In this document: positions 16,566 through 28,640 of the stretch, in pieces
Position numbering within the stretch: the first letter of the stretch is position 1
How the letters are laid out: every line of letters starts with the position of its first letter
Assembly: GCF_016745395.1 (NCBI RefSeq)
Contig: NZ_JAERVJ010000001.1
Coordinates: 744,001 to 808,000 of the forward strand
From: Methylocystis sp. Sn-Cys
Lineage (GTDB): Bacteria > Pseudomonadota > Alphaproteobacteria > Rhizobiales > Beijerinckiaceae
Length of the DNA: 64,000 nt
Direction: 5' to 3'
The notes under the pieces: model-generated
Told to the model about the DNA's origin: nothing
The model's input: only the letters and a program-made list of their open reading frames with translations
Databases searched by the model: none
Made by a program: the position numbers and the translations under genes

Positions 16566-16641
16566 CTTTCGCCCGCTGTTTCGTTTTGGGATACCTCGCG
16601 GGTTCCCAGTCGCGCAAGCGCCCAGGCCGAGCCGGCGCGCG

Positions 16642-16944
16642 CTACTCGTCCTCGCCGAAGCGGTTGGCGACGAGCGCGTCGAGCGCCTCGATCGCTTCCT
16701 CGGCCTGAGGGCCGTTTGCAGTGACGGTGATCGTCGAGCCCTGGCCGGCGCCCAGCGTCAGAATGCCCATGATCGAGCTGCCCCCGACCGTCTCGCCGTC
16801 CTTCGAGACCGTGATCTCGGCGTCGAATTTTTCGCAGCACTGGACGAATTTCGCCGTCGCCCGGGCGTGGAGGCCTTTTTTATTGATAATCGGCAAATCG
16901 CGGGAGATGACGGCCTCGGCCGCCCGCTCATCAGCATTAGGCAT
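16642..16944 (-). CDS. ptsH: phosphocarrier protein HPr
   Basis: Small phosphotransfer protein of the regulatory PTS. The 100-residue chain has the EI-phosphorylated His26 in KKGLHARA and the regulatory serine Ser57 in GGSSIMGIL, the site that HPr kinase modifies. A short N-terminal extension precedes the usual HPr start. Together with manX, hprK and ChvG/ChvI genes upstream on the same strand it forms a gene order conserved in alphaproteobacteria. No sugar permease (EIIB/EIIC) is near, so the system probably signals rather than transports. Confidence 0.93.
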   Translation of the reverse strand: MPNADERAAEAVISRDLPIINKKGLHARATAKFVQCCEKFDAEITVSKDGETVGGSSIMGILTLGAGQGSTITVTANGPQAEEAIEALDALVANRFGEDE

Positions 16945-17023
16945 AGGAAGATCGCTTCGCTAGGTTTCTCGGTAGGGGAGGGCTAGCTGAAAAAAGCGCT
17001 CTGGAAAAGGCCGCTCTGAGAGC

Positions 17024-17425
17024 TCACTTGGGGTTGAGCACGCGGCTCGCGATATAGACATATTTTCGGCCGGCGTCCTGCGCCTGCAGAACCGCCTGCT
17101 CTAAAGTCGCGCTGTCCCGGACCGAGGCGAGCTTGATCAGCATGGGGAGGTTCACGCCGGCGAGAACCTCGACATTGCCGCCGTTCATCACTGAAATCGC
17201 AAGATTGGACGGCGTTCCCCCGAACATGTCGGTCAGCAGAACGACGCCGTCGCCGCTGTCGGCGTTATGGATAGCGTCGAGTATTTCGGCCCGGCGACGC
17301 TCCATGTCGTCCTCGGGGCCGATTGAAATGGAAACGAGCTGTTTTTGAGGACCCACGACATGTTCGAGCGCCGCGCGGAACTCCGTGGCGAGGTGGCCAT
17401 GGGTCACCAAGACCATTCCGATCAT
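17024..17425 (-). CDS. manX: PTS EIIA of the mannose family (regulatory)
   Basis: 133 residues forming one EIIA-Man domain: phosphorylated His9 in VTHGHLA, followed by the DMFGGTPSNLA loop. It accepts phosphate from HPr. With no EIIB, EIIC or EIID domain fused or adjacent, it is a stand-alone regulatory EIIA, as in other Rhizobiales where this gene sits between hprK and ptsH. The gap to hprK is 208 bp and to ptsH 79 bp, so separate translation is expected. Confidence 0.88.
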   Translation of the reverse strand: MIGMVLVTHGHLATEFRAALEHVVGPQKQLVSISIGPEDDMERRRAEILDAIHNADSGDGVVLLTDMFGGTPSNLAISVMNGGNVEVLAGVNLPMLIKLASVRDSATLEQAVLQAQDAGRKYVYIASRVLNPK

Positions 17426-17633
17426 TCGACCCTACCACTCATGAAGACGTCTCGCGCTACGCGATGGCCCCACAACGGGGGTTCCTACATAAGCTTGCCG
17501 TCGCTTCTCGTCCCCTGACGACAGCATATACAAGCTCAGCCGCCCCGCCCATCCTCTTTTTTCCTGGGCGCGCGTCAGGGGCGCCATTTTGTGCGTTGCG
17601 GCGAAATTCGCAAGCGAAAATCGCGATCGCATG

Positions 17634-18086
17634 TCAAATTGTCGCAATCGATTGAATGAAAAAGATGATTCGCGCAACTGAGACATCGCCGCAATCCGGC
17701 GTGCAGAGGCGTGGCAGAACAATCCCGTGCAGCGCGGCATATTTTTCCGCCTCCTGCGGCAGACGCGCGGGGGGATCGTCGGGCGCGCAAAGATCGACAA
17801 TGGCGTTCAGGACGCAGGCGGCCTCGTAGTCGATGCGCGACAGCCCGTGGCCGCGGATTTCGATGACGCCGGCAATGGCGGGATGCGGCCGCGCGACGAG
17901 GCGTCCGTTCAACGCCTCCACACTCACCCGGTCGTCGCCGACAAGGCGGGCGAAATCGCCCTGGGATTGGTAGCGGGAGATCAAAGCGAGGGTGAGCGCG
18001 CTTTTCCCGCTTCCGGAGGGGCCGCGCAGCAGCACCCCTGTCTCGCCCAGAACCAGCGCATTGGCGTGGACATATTGGGCGCTCAT
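17634..18086 (-). CDS. hprK: HPr kinase/phosphorylase, short alphaproteobacterial form
   Basis: Phosphorylates and dephosphorylates the regulatory serine of HPr. At 150 residues it has only the catalytic domain; the N-terminal domain of Firmicutes HprK is missing, as usual in alphaproteobacteria. The P-loop GPSGSGKS is at 22-29, followed by GDDRVSVEA and the HPAIAGVIEIRGHGL block. Its start overlaps the chvG stop by 4 bp, so kinase and sensor are translationally coupled, tying carbon/nitrogen PTS state to the ChvG/ChvI envelope response. Confidence 0.9.
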   Translation of the reverse strand: MSAQYVHANALVLGETGVLLRGPSGSGKSALTLALISRYQSQGDFARLVGDDRVSVEALNGRLVARPHPAIAGVIEIRGHGLSRIDYEAACVLNAIVDLCAPDDPPARLPQEAEKYAALHGIVLPRLCTPDCGDVSVARIIFFIQSIATI

Positions 18087-19966
18087 CGCGCCGCCGGCAG
18101 CCAGACCACAAATCGCGCGCCGAGCACCTTGTCGCCGGCCTCCGGCTCGTCGGTTCCGTCGGGATGCGCGAGGGTTCGGTTCAGCGCGCGAATGCGGCCG
18201 CCATGCGCCTCGATGATCTGACGGGAAATGGCGAGGCCGAGGCCGGAATTCTGGCCGAAACCGTGCTCCGGCCGGTCGGTGTAAAAGCGCTCGAAAACGC
18301 GCTCGAAGGCGCCTTCGGGAATGCCGGGCCCATCGTCGTCGACGATGATCTCATAGCCGTCGATCGGCGCGCCACCCGGGCCTTTGGCGCGTTCGGGCCA
18401 CAGGAGCACCCGCACGACGCCGCCGGGCTTCGAGAATGAGCGGGCGTTGTCGATCAAATTGTTGAAAACCTGGCCCAGGCGCGAGTCGTTTCCGGTCACC
18501 CGCCAGCGAATGCGGGGCTCGCTCGAAAGATGGCGGATGGTAAGCTCGGCCTTGACCCCGTCGCCGCGATCGACGGCGCGGGTCATGTCGACGACGGTGA
18601 TGAGCGCCCTGGAGAGATCGACGTCGCCCATATCGGCGCGCGCGAGCTCGGCGTCGAGACGCGAGGCGTCGGAGATGTCGCTGATCAGCCTGTCGAGGCG
18701 GCCGACGTCGTGCTTGATGATGGCGAGGAGCCGGTCGCGCGCCGATTCTGTCTTGGCGATCGGCAGCGTCTCGACGGCGCTGCGCAGCGAGGTCAGCGGG
18801 TTCTTCAGCTCATGCGCGACGTCGGCGGCGAAATGCTCGATCGCCTCGATGCGATTATACAGCGCCGTCGTCATGTCGCGCAGCGCGCAGGAGAGATGGC
18901 CGATCTCGTCCTGGCGGTCGGAGAAATCCGGGATCTCCTGACGGGATTTTGCGCCCCGGCGCACGCGCTCCGCGGCTTCTGCGAGCAGGCGCATCGGTTC
19001 GGTGATGGTGTTGGTGAAGAAGAGCGAGAGCAGCAGCATCACCCCCGCCGAGACGAGGAAGATGCGGATGATGCCCCAACGCTCCATCGCGATGATGGCG
19101 TCGATGTCGCCGCCCATGGTGGAGAGCAGCAGCGCGCCGCGCACCGAGCGGAAGCGCTGCACGGGGACGGCGACCGAGATGATGGTCTCGCCCTTGGCGT
19201 TGGCGCGCACGACCGAATGGGCGCGCGCTTCGAGCGCGCTCACGACTTCCGGATAGGTCTTGCCATTGCCCATACCGATGTCTTCGTAAAGCGGCAGCTC
19301 GGGGCGGCGCGTCAACCTGCGCAGAAGGTCGAGGGTCTTTTGCAGGAAAGACGAGGCGTCGATGGTCGTTGTGTTGGGCGAGGGCGGGAGATCGAAACGC
19401 AAAATATTGGAGCGCCCGGATACCGAGCGCGAATCGAGCAGCAAATAGCCGTCGCGGTCATAGATGCGCGCGCGCAGCCGCGTCGGCGAGACGAGGCGGC
19501 GCAGCAATGGGCCGACGCGTTCCGGATTGAGCGAGAACTCCATCGCGGGCTGGTCTTCGCCGGGGCTCGCGCTTTCGCCCGGGGCGAGCCGTAGAAGCTT
19601 CTCCGGATCAATCGTAATCGCGTCGGTGTCGACGGTCGCCGACGCGGCGACGGCGGCGGCGATGATCTCGCCTTGCGTTTGCAGGCTCTGCACGCGCGCG
19701 TCGATCAGGCCTTCACGAAACTGGTTGAGATAGAGAAAGCCGCCGAGCAGCGCGACCAGCCCGCCCAGATTGAGGACGACGATGCGGCGCGTGAGCGAGG
19801 AGGAAAGATGCGACTGCGCCGCTCGCGACAGGCGCCGCAGGCGGATGTTCAGCGTGCGGGCGCGCCGCGCCGGCGGGCGGCCCTGGGTCTCGGCGCGCGC
19901 GGCGGCGTCGGCTGGGGTCTCGGGAGCCCCCGACGCAAGGACGTCGCTGGTCTCGGATGCGCTCAT
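18083..19966 (-). CDS. chvG: sensor histidine kinase ChvG/ExoS
   Basis: Inner-membrane sensor of the ChvG-ChvI system that responds to acid and envelope signals in Rhizobiales. The 627-residue protein has a cytoplasmic Ala/Arg-rich N-terminus, membrane segment 1 (about 65-85), a large periplasmic sensing region, membrane segment 2 (about 300-320, IIRIFLVSAGVMLLLSLFF), HAMP, the phospho-acceptor His385 in VAHELKNPLTSL, and the ATPase boxes (NNLIDNARSFS; DDGPGIPEGAF; GLGLAISRQI). It is 15 bp downstream of chvI and overlaps hprK by 4 bp. Confidence 0.92.
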   Translation of the reverse strand: MSASETSDVLASGAPETPADAAARAETQGRPPARRARTLNIRLRRLSRAAQSHLSSSLTRRIVVLNLGGLVALLGGFLYLNQFREGLIDARVQSLQTQGEIIAAAVAASATVDTDAITIDPEKLLRLAPGESASPGEDQPAMEFSLNPERVGPLLRRLVSPTRLRARIYDRDGYLLLDSRSVSGRSNILRFDLPPSPNTTTIDASSFLQKTLDLLRRLTRRPELPLYEDIGMGNGKTYPEVVSALEARAHSVVRANAKGETIISVAVPVQRFRSVRGALLLSTMGGDIDAIIAMERWGIIRIFLVSAGVMLLLSLFFTNTITEPMRLLAEAAERVRRGAKSRQEIPDFSDRQDEIGHLSCALRDMTTALYNRIEAIEHFAADVAHELKNPLTSLRSAVETLPIAKTESARDRLLAIIKHDVGRLDRLISDISDASRLDAELARADMGDVDLSRALITVVDMTRAVDRGDGVKAELTIRHLSSEPRIRWRVTGNDSRLGQVFNNLIDNARSFSKPGGVVRVLLWPERAKGPGGAPIDGYEIIVDDDGPGIPEGAFERVFERFYTDRPEHGFGQNSGLGLAISRQIIEAHGGRIRALNRTLAHPDGTDEPEAGDKVLGARFVVWLPAAR

Positions 19967-19981
19967 CGGCTGCGCGTCCCG

Positions 19982-20680
19982 TTACATTTCCTTGAAGCGA
20001 TAGCCGACGCCGTAGAGCGTTTCGATCATCTCGAAATCCGTATCGACCACCTTGAACTTCTTGCGCAACCGTTTGATGTGGCTGTCGATGGTGCGATCGT
20101 CGACATAGACCTGATCGTCATAGGCGGCGTCCATCAGCGCATTGCGGCTCTTCACCACTCCCGGGCGTTGCGCCAGCGATTGCAGGATCAGGAACTCCGT
20201 CACGGTGAGCACCACGGGGTCGCCCTTCCAGGTGCAGGTGTGGCGCTCCGGGTCCATCACCAGCGCGCCGCGCTCCAGAACCTTGGCTTCGGTTTCCTTT
20301 TGCGCGGCGGCTTCCTTCGGGTTGGCGCGGCGCAGGATCGCCTTGACGCGCTCGACGAGGAGGCGCTGCGAGAAGGGCTTATGGATAAAGTCGTCGGCGC
20401 CCATTTTGAGGCCGAAGAGCTCATCGATCTCCTCGTCCTTCGAGGTGAGAAAAATCACCGGGAGGTCCGATTTCTGCCGCAAGCGACGCAGAAGCTCCAT
20501 CCCGTCCATGCGCGGCATCTTTATGTCGAAGATGGCAAGATCGGGCGGATTGGCGCGCAAGCCGTCGAGCGCCTGGACGCCGTCCGTGTAGGTCTGAACG
20601 CGATAGCCTTCGCCCTCGAGCGCGATGGAAACCGAGGTCAGGATGTTGCGATCGTCGTCGACGAGAGCGATGGTCGGCAT
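19982..20680 (-). CDS. chvI: response regulator ChvI, OmpR family
   Basis: Partner of ChvG. The 232-residue protein has a receiver domain (VDDD at 7-10, phospho-acceptor Asp52 in [13 protein letters not shown] near 105) and an OmpR-type winged-helix DNA-binding domain ([39 protein letters not shown]). The ATG at 20680 is chosen over the one at 20686 because AAAAGGA lies at proper distance from it. Unlike many Rhizobiales, the divergent neighbour is not pckA but a HugZ-like gene. Confidence 0.92.
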   Translation of the reverse strand: MPTIALVDDDRNILTSVSIALEGEGYRVQTYTDGVQALDGLRANPPDLAIFDIKMPRMDGMELLRRLRQKSDLPVIFLTSKDEEIDELFGLKMGADDFIHKPFSQRLLVERVKAILRRANPKEAAAQKETEAKVLERGALVMDPERHTCTWKGDPVVLTVTEFLILQSLAQRPGVVKSRNALMDAAYDDQVYVDDRTIDSHIKRLRKKFKVVDTDFEMIETLYGVGYRFKEM

Positions 20681-21026
20681 GAGCATCCTTTTGCTGTTGG
20701 CGGCGATGGGCGCTTGCGGCGCTCGCTGATCCTCCAGGATCCGCGAAAACTCCGGCAGCGCCCATGCTTTCGGGCGACGCCGTCCGTAACGCCCGGCGAC
20801 TCTGCGGTTTTTCTCGATCCGATCAGAGTCCCGGCCCATCGCGGCTGAAATGTGGCCGATACAACGGCCAAAAACGCCTAATGCGCATCGAGGAGGCGCC
20901 TGTTCATCTCTCGAGCGCGTCTTTCGAACCCGCTCCAGTCTGCGACAGCCTTGCGCCTCTCTTATATACACATTTGGTCGGCAATGCGACCCGGCGCCTT
21001 TTTGAGTTAGAAATGCGGGCAAAATC
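20681..21026. other. divergent intergenic region between chvI and the HugZ-like gene
   Basis: 346 bp without a coding frame. It must contain the chvI promoter and the promoter of the rightward HugZ-like gene. An AT-rich TTATATACACATTTGG stretch near 20962 is the only -10-like element I see; no convincing -35 partner. No repeat is present. Confidence 0.5.
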
Positions 21027-21779
21027 ATGACGCTAGAAAATAATACCGCGCCGCCGCGCGATCCTCGGCAGGATCCGGCCTTCGATCCGGTGGGTGAATC
21101 CAAGCGGCTTTTACGTGCGATCCGAACCGCCACCCTGGCCACATTGACCGAAAGCGGCGCCCCCTTTGCGACATTGACGGCCATCGCCACGGATTACGAC
21201 GGGACGCCGATCCTCCTCTTGTCGAAGCTCGCCCAGCACACGCGCAATCTCGAGCGGGACGGGCGCTGCTCGCTGCTCCTGGCCCAGGGCGGGCGGGGGG
21301 ACCCGATGGCGCATCCGCGCCTGACGCTCGTCGCCCGCGCCGCGCGCACGCAAAGCCCTGCGGCGCGCGGGCGATTTTTACGCCGCAACCCCAAGGCGCA
21401 GCTCTACGCCGATTTTCCCGACTTTTCCTTCTGGCGGGCGGAGATCGAGGCCGTGCATCTCAACGGCGGCTTCGCCCGGGCTGCGGATTTCGGCCCTGGG
21501 CCGCTTTTGACCAACGTCGATAGCGCCGAGGCGCTGATCGCCGCCGAGGAAGATATTCTCCAACATATGAACGCCGACCACGCTGACGCGCTGGCGCTCT
21601 ATGCGCAGAAGCTCGCCGGGGCCAAGCCCGGCCAATGGCGGGCAAGCGGGATAGACCCCGAGGGGCTCGACCTCGTCAGCGGCGATGAGACGGCGCGGGT
21701 GGCGTTTCCCAGAGCCGTGGAGAGGGCGGAGGAAGCGCGGCGGATGCTCGTCGAGCTGGCGCAGCTTTCGCGAGGTTGA
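21027..21779 (+). CDS. HugZ-like heme/flavin split-barrel protein (PNPOx-like + DUF2470)
   Basis: The 250-residue protein has an N-terminal pyridoxamine-phosphate-oxidase-like split barrel (about residues 20-150; [17 protein letters not shown], the usual substrate strand). It ends in a DUF2470 helical domain (about 170-245) with the heme-associated [10 protein letters not shown] motif. Proteins of this build include HugZ, which binds and breaks down heme. The motif residues are present, but heme oxygenase activity is inferred from family only. The ATG at 21027 is the frame's natural start. It is transcribed away from chvI. Confidence 0.8.
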   Translation: MTLENNTAPPRDPRQDPAFDPVGESKRLLRAIRTATLATLTESGAPFATLTAIATDYDGTPILLLSKLAQHTRNLERDGRCSLLLAQGGRGDPMAHPRLTLVARAARTQSPAARGRFLRRNPKAQLYADFPDFSFWRAEIEAVHLNGGFARAADFGPGPLLTNVDSAEALIAAEEDILQHMNADHADALALYAQKLAGAKPGQWRASGIDPEGLDLVSGDETARVAFPRAVERAEEARRMLVELAQLSRG

Positions 21780-21791
21780 TGCAAGTTCAAA

Positions 21792-21853
21792 AGCGCGCCT
21801 GAAGGCGCGCGGTCCAAGCAGGCGCCCCCGGACCGCGCGCCTTCAGGCGCGCT
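21792..21853. repeat. palindromic repeat, family B (GGACCGCG type), copy 1
   Basis: A perfect 24-bp inverted repeat (21792-21815 and 21830-21853) with a 14-base spacer; each arm itself can fold (GCGCGCCTTCAGGCGCGC). It separates the convergent HugZ-like and DUF465 genes. Copies 2 and 3 at 28174 and 44784 keep the GGACCGCG ends but change the inner stem in a paired way. Confidence 0.85.
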
Positions 21854-21875
21854 CGTGTCTTCGCGTCCAGCCGTG

Positions 21876-22115
21876 TCAGAGCCCGGCCATCAGACCCGCA
21901 ATCTCATCCTTCAACGCCAGGCGCTTCTTTTTCAGCGCCTCGACGGCCGCGTCGTCCGCCGGCTCGACCTCAGTCTCCATGCGATGAATCGTGCGGTTGA
22001 GGCTGTGATACTCTTCGGCAAGACGCGCGAAATGCGCGTTGCTGGCCTTCAATGCGTGGATGGCCTGCGCCTTCTCGGGAAACTCTTCGTGCAGTTCATG
22101 CGCGACATGGCTCAT
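21876..22115 (-). CDS. DUF465 (YdcH-like) small helical protein
   Basis: 79 residues with no Cys and no membrane segment. The pattern HELHEEFPEKAQAIHALKAS, then ARLAEEYHSLNRTIHR and a terminal KKKRLALKDEIAGLM, is typical of the DUF465/YdcH family, a small helical hairpin of unknown function common in proteobacteria. The ATG at 22115 has AGGGAGAG in front. It stands alone, facing away from the Nramp-like gene. Confidence 0.85.
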   Translation of the reverse strand: MSHVAHELHEEFPEKAQAIHALKASNAHFARLAEEYHSLNRTIHRMETEVEPADDAAVEALKKKRLALKDEIAGLMAGL

Positions 22116-22239
22116 TTTTCTCTCCCTCTTAATTAAGCGCGTGACGCCTTGTGCGTCTCCCAACCAGTTTTACCGGCCGGCAAGGGCAAAGCCCAAGCCC
22201 TCGGGTCCTGCGGCGAAAGCGCGCAAGCGAGGCATTTAA

Positions 22240-23514
22240 TTGACGGAAAACAAAAAGGCGGCGACGCCAGGCTGGCGCAAGCTTCTCGGCCCCGGCCTCG
22301 TCGCCGGCGCTGCGGACGACGACCCTTCCGGGGTTGCGACCTATTCGCAGGCCGGCGCCGCTTTCGGTTATGGCTTGCTTTGGGCCGTGATGCTGACGAC
22401 GCCGCTGATGCTCGCCGTGCAGCTCGTGAGCGCCCGCATCGGCCGGATAACTGGCGCGGGCGTCGTCGCCAATGCGCGCGCGCATTTGCCGAGAGGCGTG
22501 GCGCACGGGCTCGTCGTGCTGATGCTCGTCGCCAACGTCGCCAATATCGCAGCCGATCTCGCCGCCATGGGCGAAGCGCTGAAGCTGATTCTGCAGGGCT
22601 CCCAGCGCAATTATGCGTTGGCCTTCGGCGCGGCCGGCCTTCTCGCTCAGATCCTCGTGCCCTACCGGCGCTATGCGGGCTTCCTGCGCTGGTCGACGCT
22701 CGCGCTCTTCACCTATGTGGCGGCCGCCTTTGCCGTGGAGATCGACTGGCGCGCCGCCTTGCGCGGCGCCCTTCTGCCAAATGTCGGCTGGGGCCGCGAG
22801 GCGATGATGATGGTCGTCGCCGTGCTCGGCACGACCATCAGCCCCTATCTTTTCGTCTGGCAGGCCGCGCAGGAGATCGAGGAAATGAGGGTGGGGCACA
22901 AGGGCCCCTTGCGCGACGCCTCCGCGCGCAGAGAGTTGCGGCGGTTGCGCGTCGATACGGGCGTCGGCGTCATCCTTTCAAATCTTGTCGCCTTTTTTAT
23001 CATGCTGACGACCGCCGCGACGCTCAACGCCCATGGCGTCTCGGGCATCGACACGGCGGCCCAGGCAGCGGAAGCCCTGCGGCCGCTCGCCGGCGACTTC
23101 GCCTTCTTTCTTTTTGCGCTCGGCATCATTGGCACGGGCTTGTTGGCGATTCCCGTCCTCGCCGGCTCCGCCGCCTATGCGGTCAGCGACGTCATCGGCG
23201 GAAAATTCAGCCTCGAGGCGCCCTTCGCCCGCGCGCCGGGCTTCTATGGGATCGTGATCATTGCAACGCTTTTGGGCGCGGCGCTGGATTTCACCTCGAT
23301 ACCGCCGATGCAGATGCTCTTGTGGACGGCGGTGCTGAACGGGATCATTGCGCCGCCCTTCCTATTTGCGATGATGATCGTCTCCGGAAATGCGCGAGCG
23401 ATGGGCGCTCATGTTTCGCCGAAATGGCTGTCGGCGCTCGGCTGGATTGCGACGGCCGCGATGACGTTTGCCGTGCTATTGCTTGCAATTTCAACATTCG
23501 GGTTTGACCTTTGA
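22240..23514 (+). CDS. Nramp-like divalent metal transporter, non-canonical motif
   Basis: 424 residues with about 11 membrane segments in the Nramp/LeuT fold. The first-helix metal motif is DDDPSGVATYS instead of DPGN, and the sixth-helix position reads TISPYLFVW rather than the MPH motif that selects transition metals. So this is an Nramp relative whose ion is uncertain; the missing Met suggests a choice other than Mn or Fe. The best start is TTG at 22240, directly after a stop, with GAGG upstream; no ATG keeps the first helix intact. It is alone, 440 bp upstream of rpsL. Confidence 0.8.
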   Translation: MTENKKAATPGWRKLLGPGLVAGAADDDPSGVATYSQAGAAFGYGLLWAVMLTTPLMLAVQLVSARIGRITGAGVVANARAHLPRGVAHGLVVLMLVANVANIAADLAAMGEALKLILQGSQRNYALAFGAAGLLAQILVPYRRYAGFLRWSTLALFTYVAAAFAVEIDWRAALRGALLPNVGWGREAMMMVVAVLGTTISPYLFVWQAAQEIEEMRVGHKGPLRDASARRELRRLRVDTGVGVILSNLVAFFIMLTTAATLNAHGVSGIDTAAQAAEALRPLAGDFAFFLFALGIIGTGLLAIPVLAGSAAYAVSDVIGGKFSLEAPFARAPGFYGIVIIATLLGAALDFTSIPPMQMLLWTAVLNGIIAPPFLFAMMIVSGNARAMGAHVSPKWLSALGWIATAAMTFAVLLLAISTFGFDL

Positions 23515-23953
23515 TAAGGTATAACCACGCTGCGGCGTTTGCCGAGAAAGCCATTTGCGCCGGGCATGCCGCCACAGCCGATTTTTTCTTGGTTTCCGCT
23601 GAATCTTCGCTTGACGCGATGGCGAGCCGCGATTAGTTTCCGCCCACTTTCGACAGGCCGTAAGTTCACGCCGTTGATGAGCGCCTCGCTCTCGATCTTC
23701 CGAACTTAAACGCTGTCGCCTTGCCTGTGACCGCCAGTAAAGACCGGCTTCGGTCGGTTTGGTAATCATCCCGTCGCTTTGCGGCGACGGACAGGAAGGC
23801 ACGATCCCGGGTCTCTCGGGGTCCTCTGCGTTAGGAGCGCCTTGGCCTTGCGGCCATCGGCGCTTCGCTCGTTTGCGCGTTTTTAAGTAATGCGCTCTCG
23901 GGTTCACCCGAACATCCGCCATTCGCGTCAGAAGCGAAGCGAAGGACTTTTTG
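23515..23953 (+). other. long structured leader of the str operon
   Basis: 439 bp without a gene between the transporter and rpsL. Several short hairpins can form: GACCG GCTT CGGTC at 23742-23755, GTCGC/GCGAC near 23773-23790, and GGCC/GGCC near 23845. A promoter-like pair lies at 23611-23639. The region is the 5' leader of the translation super-operon and a natural place for ribosomal-protein feedback, though no known binding site is recognised. Confidence 0.5.
23611..23639 (+). promoter_or_regulatory. candidate promoter of the str operon
   Basis: CTTGACG with TTGACG at 23611-23616, a 17-bp spacer, and TAGTTT at 23634-23639. The CTTGAC -35 is typical of alphaproteobacterial housekeeping promoters; the -10 is weaker. 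It would give a leader of about 300 nt before rpsL. Confidence 0.45.
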
Positions 23954-24325
23954 ATGCCGACGATCAGCCAATTGATCCGCAAGCCGCGTCACCCGAAGAC
24001 GTATCGCGAAAAGGCCCGCCATCTCGGCGCCTGTCCGCAGAAGCGCGGCGTGTGCACGCGCGTCTACACCACGACGCCGAAGAAGCCGAACTCGGCGCTT
24101 CGTAAAGTCGCCAAGGTGCGTCTGACCAATGGCTTCGAGGTCATCGGCTACATTCCTGGCGAAGGCCATAACCTTCAGGAGCACTCCGTGGTCATGATCC
24201 GCGGCGGCCGCGTGAAGGATCTTCCGGGCGTTCGCTATCACATTCTGCGCGGCGTGCTCGACACGCAGGGCGTCAAGGATCGCAAGCAGCGCCGTTCGAA
24301 ATACGGCGCGAAGCGTCCGAAGTAA
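23954..24325 (+). CDS. rpsL: 30S ribosomal protein uS12
   Basis: 123 residues in the decoding centre. The streptomycin-contact residues are wild type: Lys43 in TTTPKKPNS and Lys88 in [12 protein letters not shown], so this allele should be streptomycin-sensitive. The ATG at 23954 is used; the TTG one codon earlier would only add a Met. First gene of rpsL-rpsG-fusA-tuf. Confidence 0.97.
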   Translation: MPTISQLIRKPRHPKTYREKARHLGACPQKRGVCTRVYTTTPKKPNSALRKVAKVRLTNGFEVIGYIPGEGHNLQEHSVVMIRGGRVKDLPGVRYHILRGVLDTQGVKDRKQRRSKYGAKRPK

Positions 24326-24349
24326 TCCGGCCGAAGTAGGGAGACACAC

Positions 24350-24820
24350 ATGTCGAGACGTCACCGGGCGGAAAAGCGCGAAGTCATCGAAGACGCCAAG
24401 TTTGGCGACATCGTTCTCGCGAAGTTCATGAACTCCATCATGTACGACGGCAAGAAGTCGGTCGCGGAAGCGATCGTTTACGGCGCGCTCGACCAGGTCG
24501 AGTCGAAGGCCAAGAGCGATCCGCTGGCGATCTTCCGTCAGGCGCTGGACAATGTCGCGCCGGCGATCGAGGTCCGTTCCCGCCGCGTCGGCGGCGCCAC
24601 CTATCAGGTGCCGGTCGAAGTGCGCAACGAGCGCCGTCAGGCGCTGGCGATCCGCTGGATCATCACCGCGGCCCGCGCCCGCAGCGACAAGACCATGGTC
24701 GATCGCCTGTCGGCGGAGCTTCTCGATGCTTCCAACAATCGCGGCGCCGCCGTGAAGAAGCGCGAAGACACGCACCGCATGGCCGAAGCCAACCGCGCCT
24801 TCTCGCATTATCGCTGGTAA
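24350..24820 (+). CDS. rpsG: 30S ribosomal protein uS7
   Basis: 156 residues, normal length; binds the 3' major domain of 16S rRNA and nucleates head assembly. The family is clear from [40 protein letters not shown] and the final [20 protein letters not shown] precedes the ATG. It lies 24 bp after rpsL and 27 bp before fusA. In E. coli uS7 represses the str operon by binding the rpsL-rpsG gap; that gap is short here (24 bp), so any such control would have to act elsewhere. Confidence 0.97.
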   Translation: MSRRHRAEKREVIEDAKFGDIVLAKFMNSIMYDGKKSVAEAIVYGALDQVESKAKSDPLAIFRQALDNVAPAIEVRSRRVGGATYQVPVEVRNERRQALAIRWIITAARARSDKTMVDRLSAELLDASNNRGAAVKKREDTHRMAEANRAFSHYRW

Positions 24821-24847
24821 GCCCGAGCTCTCACGAGGACTATAGTC

Positions 24848-26923
<2,076 letters not shown>

Positions 26924-26970
26924 TCTCACGAACGCACGGGTTAAACGGAACTCTCTAAAGGAGCACGGCA

Positions 26971-28161
<1,191 letters not shown>

Positions 28162-28173
28162 TTGAGCGGATCT

Positions 28174-28262
28174 GGACCGCGAGCCTTCAGGCTCGCTTGT
28201 GAAAAAACGATCGCGAGTCGGAAGGCTCGCGATCCAGAAGCGATCTTCCTGGATCGCGGTCC
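28174..28262. repeat. palindromic repeat, family B, copy 2 (between tuf and rpsJ)
   Basis: Outer arms GGACCGCGA (28174-28182) and TCGCGGTCC (28254-28262) enclose three smaller hairpins: GCGAGCCTTCAGGCTCGC (28179-28196), ATCGCGAG/CTCGCGAT (28210-28233) and GATCCAG/CTGGATC (28231-28255). The folded form would be a multi-branched hairpin in the str/S10 transcript. Its right end lies 14 bp before the rpsJ start and overlaps nothing coding. Confidence 0.85.
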
Positions 28263-28276
28263 CAAAGGATGAAGCA

Positions 28277-28585
28277 ATGAACGGTCAAAATATCCGGATT
28301 CGCTTGAAGGCGTTCGATCACCGGATTCTCGACACGTCGACCAAGGAGATCGTCTCCACGGCGAAGCGCACCGGCGCTCAGGTTCGTGGCCCGATTCCGC
28401 TGCCGACCAAGATCGAGAAGTTCACGGTGAACCGTTCGCCCCACATCGACAAGAAGTCGCGCGAGCAGTTTGAGATCAGGACGCATAAGCGCGTTCTCGA
28501 CATCGTCGATCCCACCCCGCAGACGGTGGATGCGCTGATGAAGCTCGATCTCGCCGCCGGCGTCGACGTCGAGATCAAGCTCTAA
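28277..28585 (+). CDS. rpsJ: 30S ribosomal protein uS10
   Basis: 102 residues, in the 30S head; also the NusE component of antitermination complexes. It begins [19 protein letters not shown] and contains the loop [19 protein letters not shown]. The ATG at 28277 is used because AAAGGA precedes it at 28264-28269 and the frame upstream is repeat sequence. First gene of the S10 block. Confidence 0.97.
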   Translation: MNGQNIRIRLKAFDHRILDTSTKEIVSTAKRTGAQVRGPIPLPTKIEKFTVNRSPHIDKKSREQFEIRTHKRVLDIVDPTPQTVDALMKLDLAAGVDVEIKL

Positions 28586-28640
28586 GAACGGATTGGGCGG
28601 CGCGCTCTCGAGGCCGCCGCTTCGCGAAGGAATATTGAAC

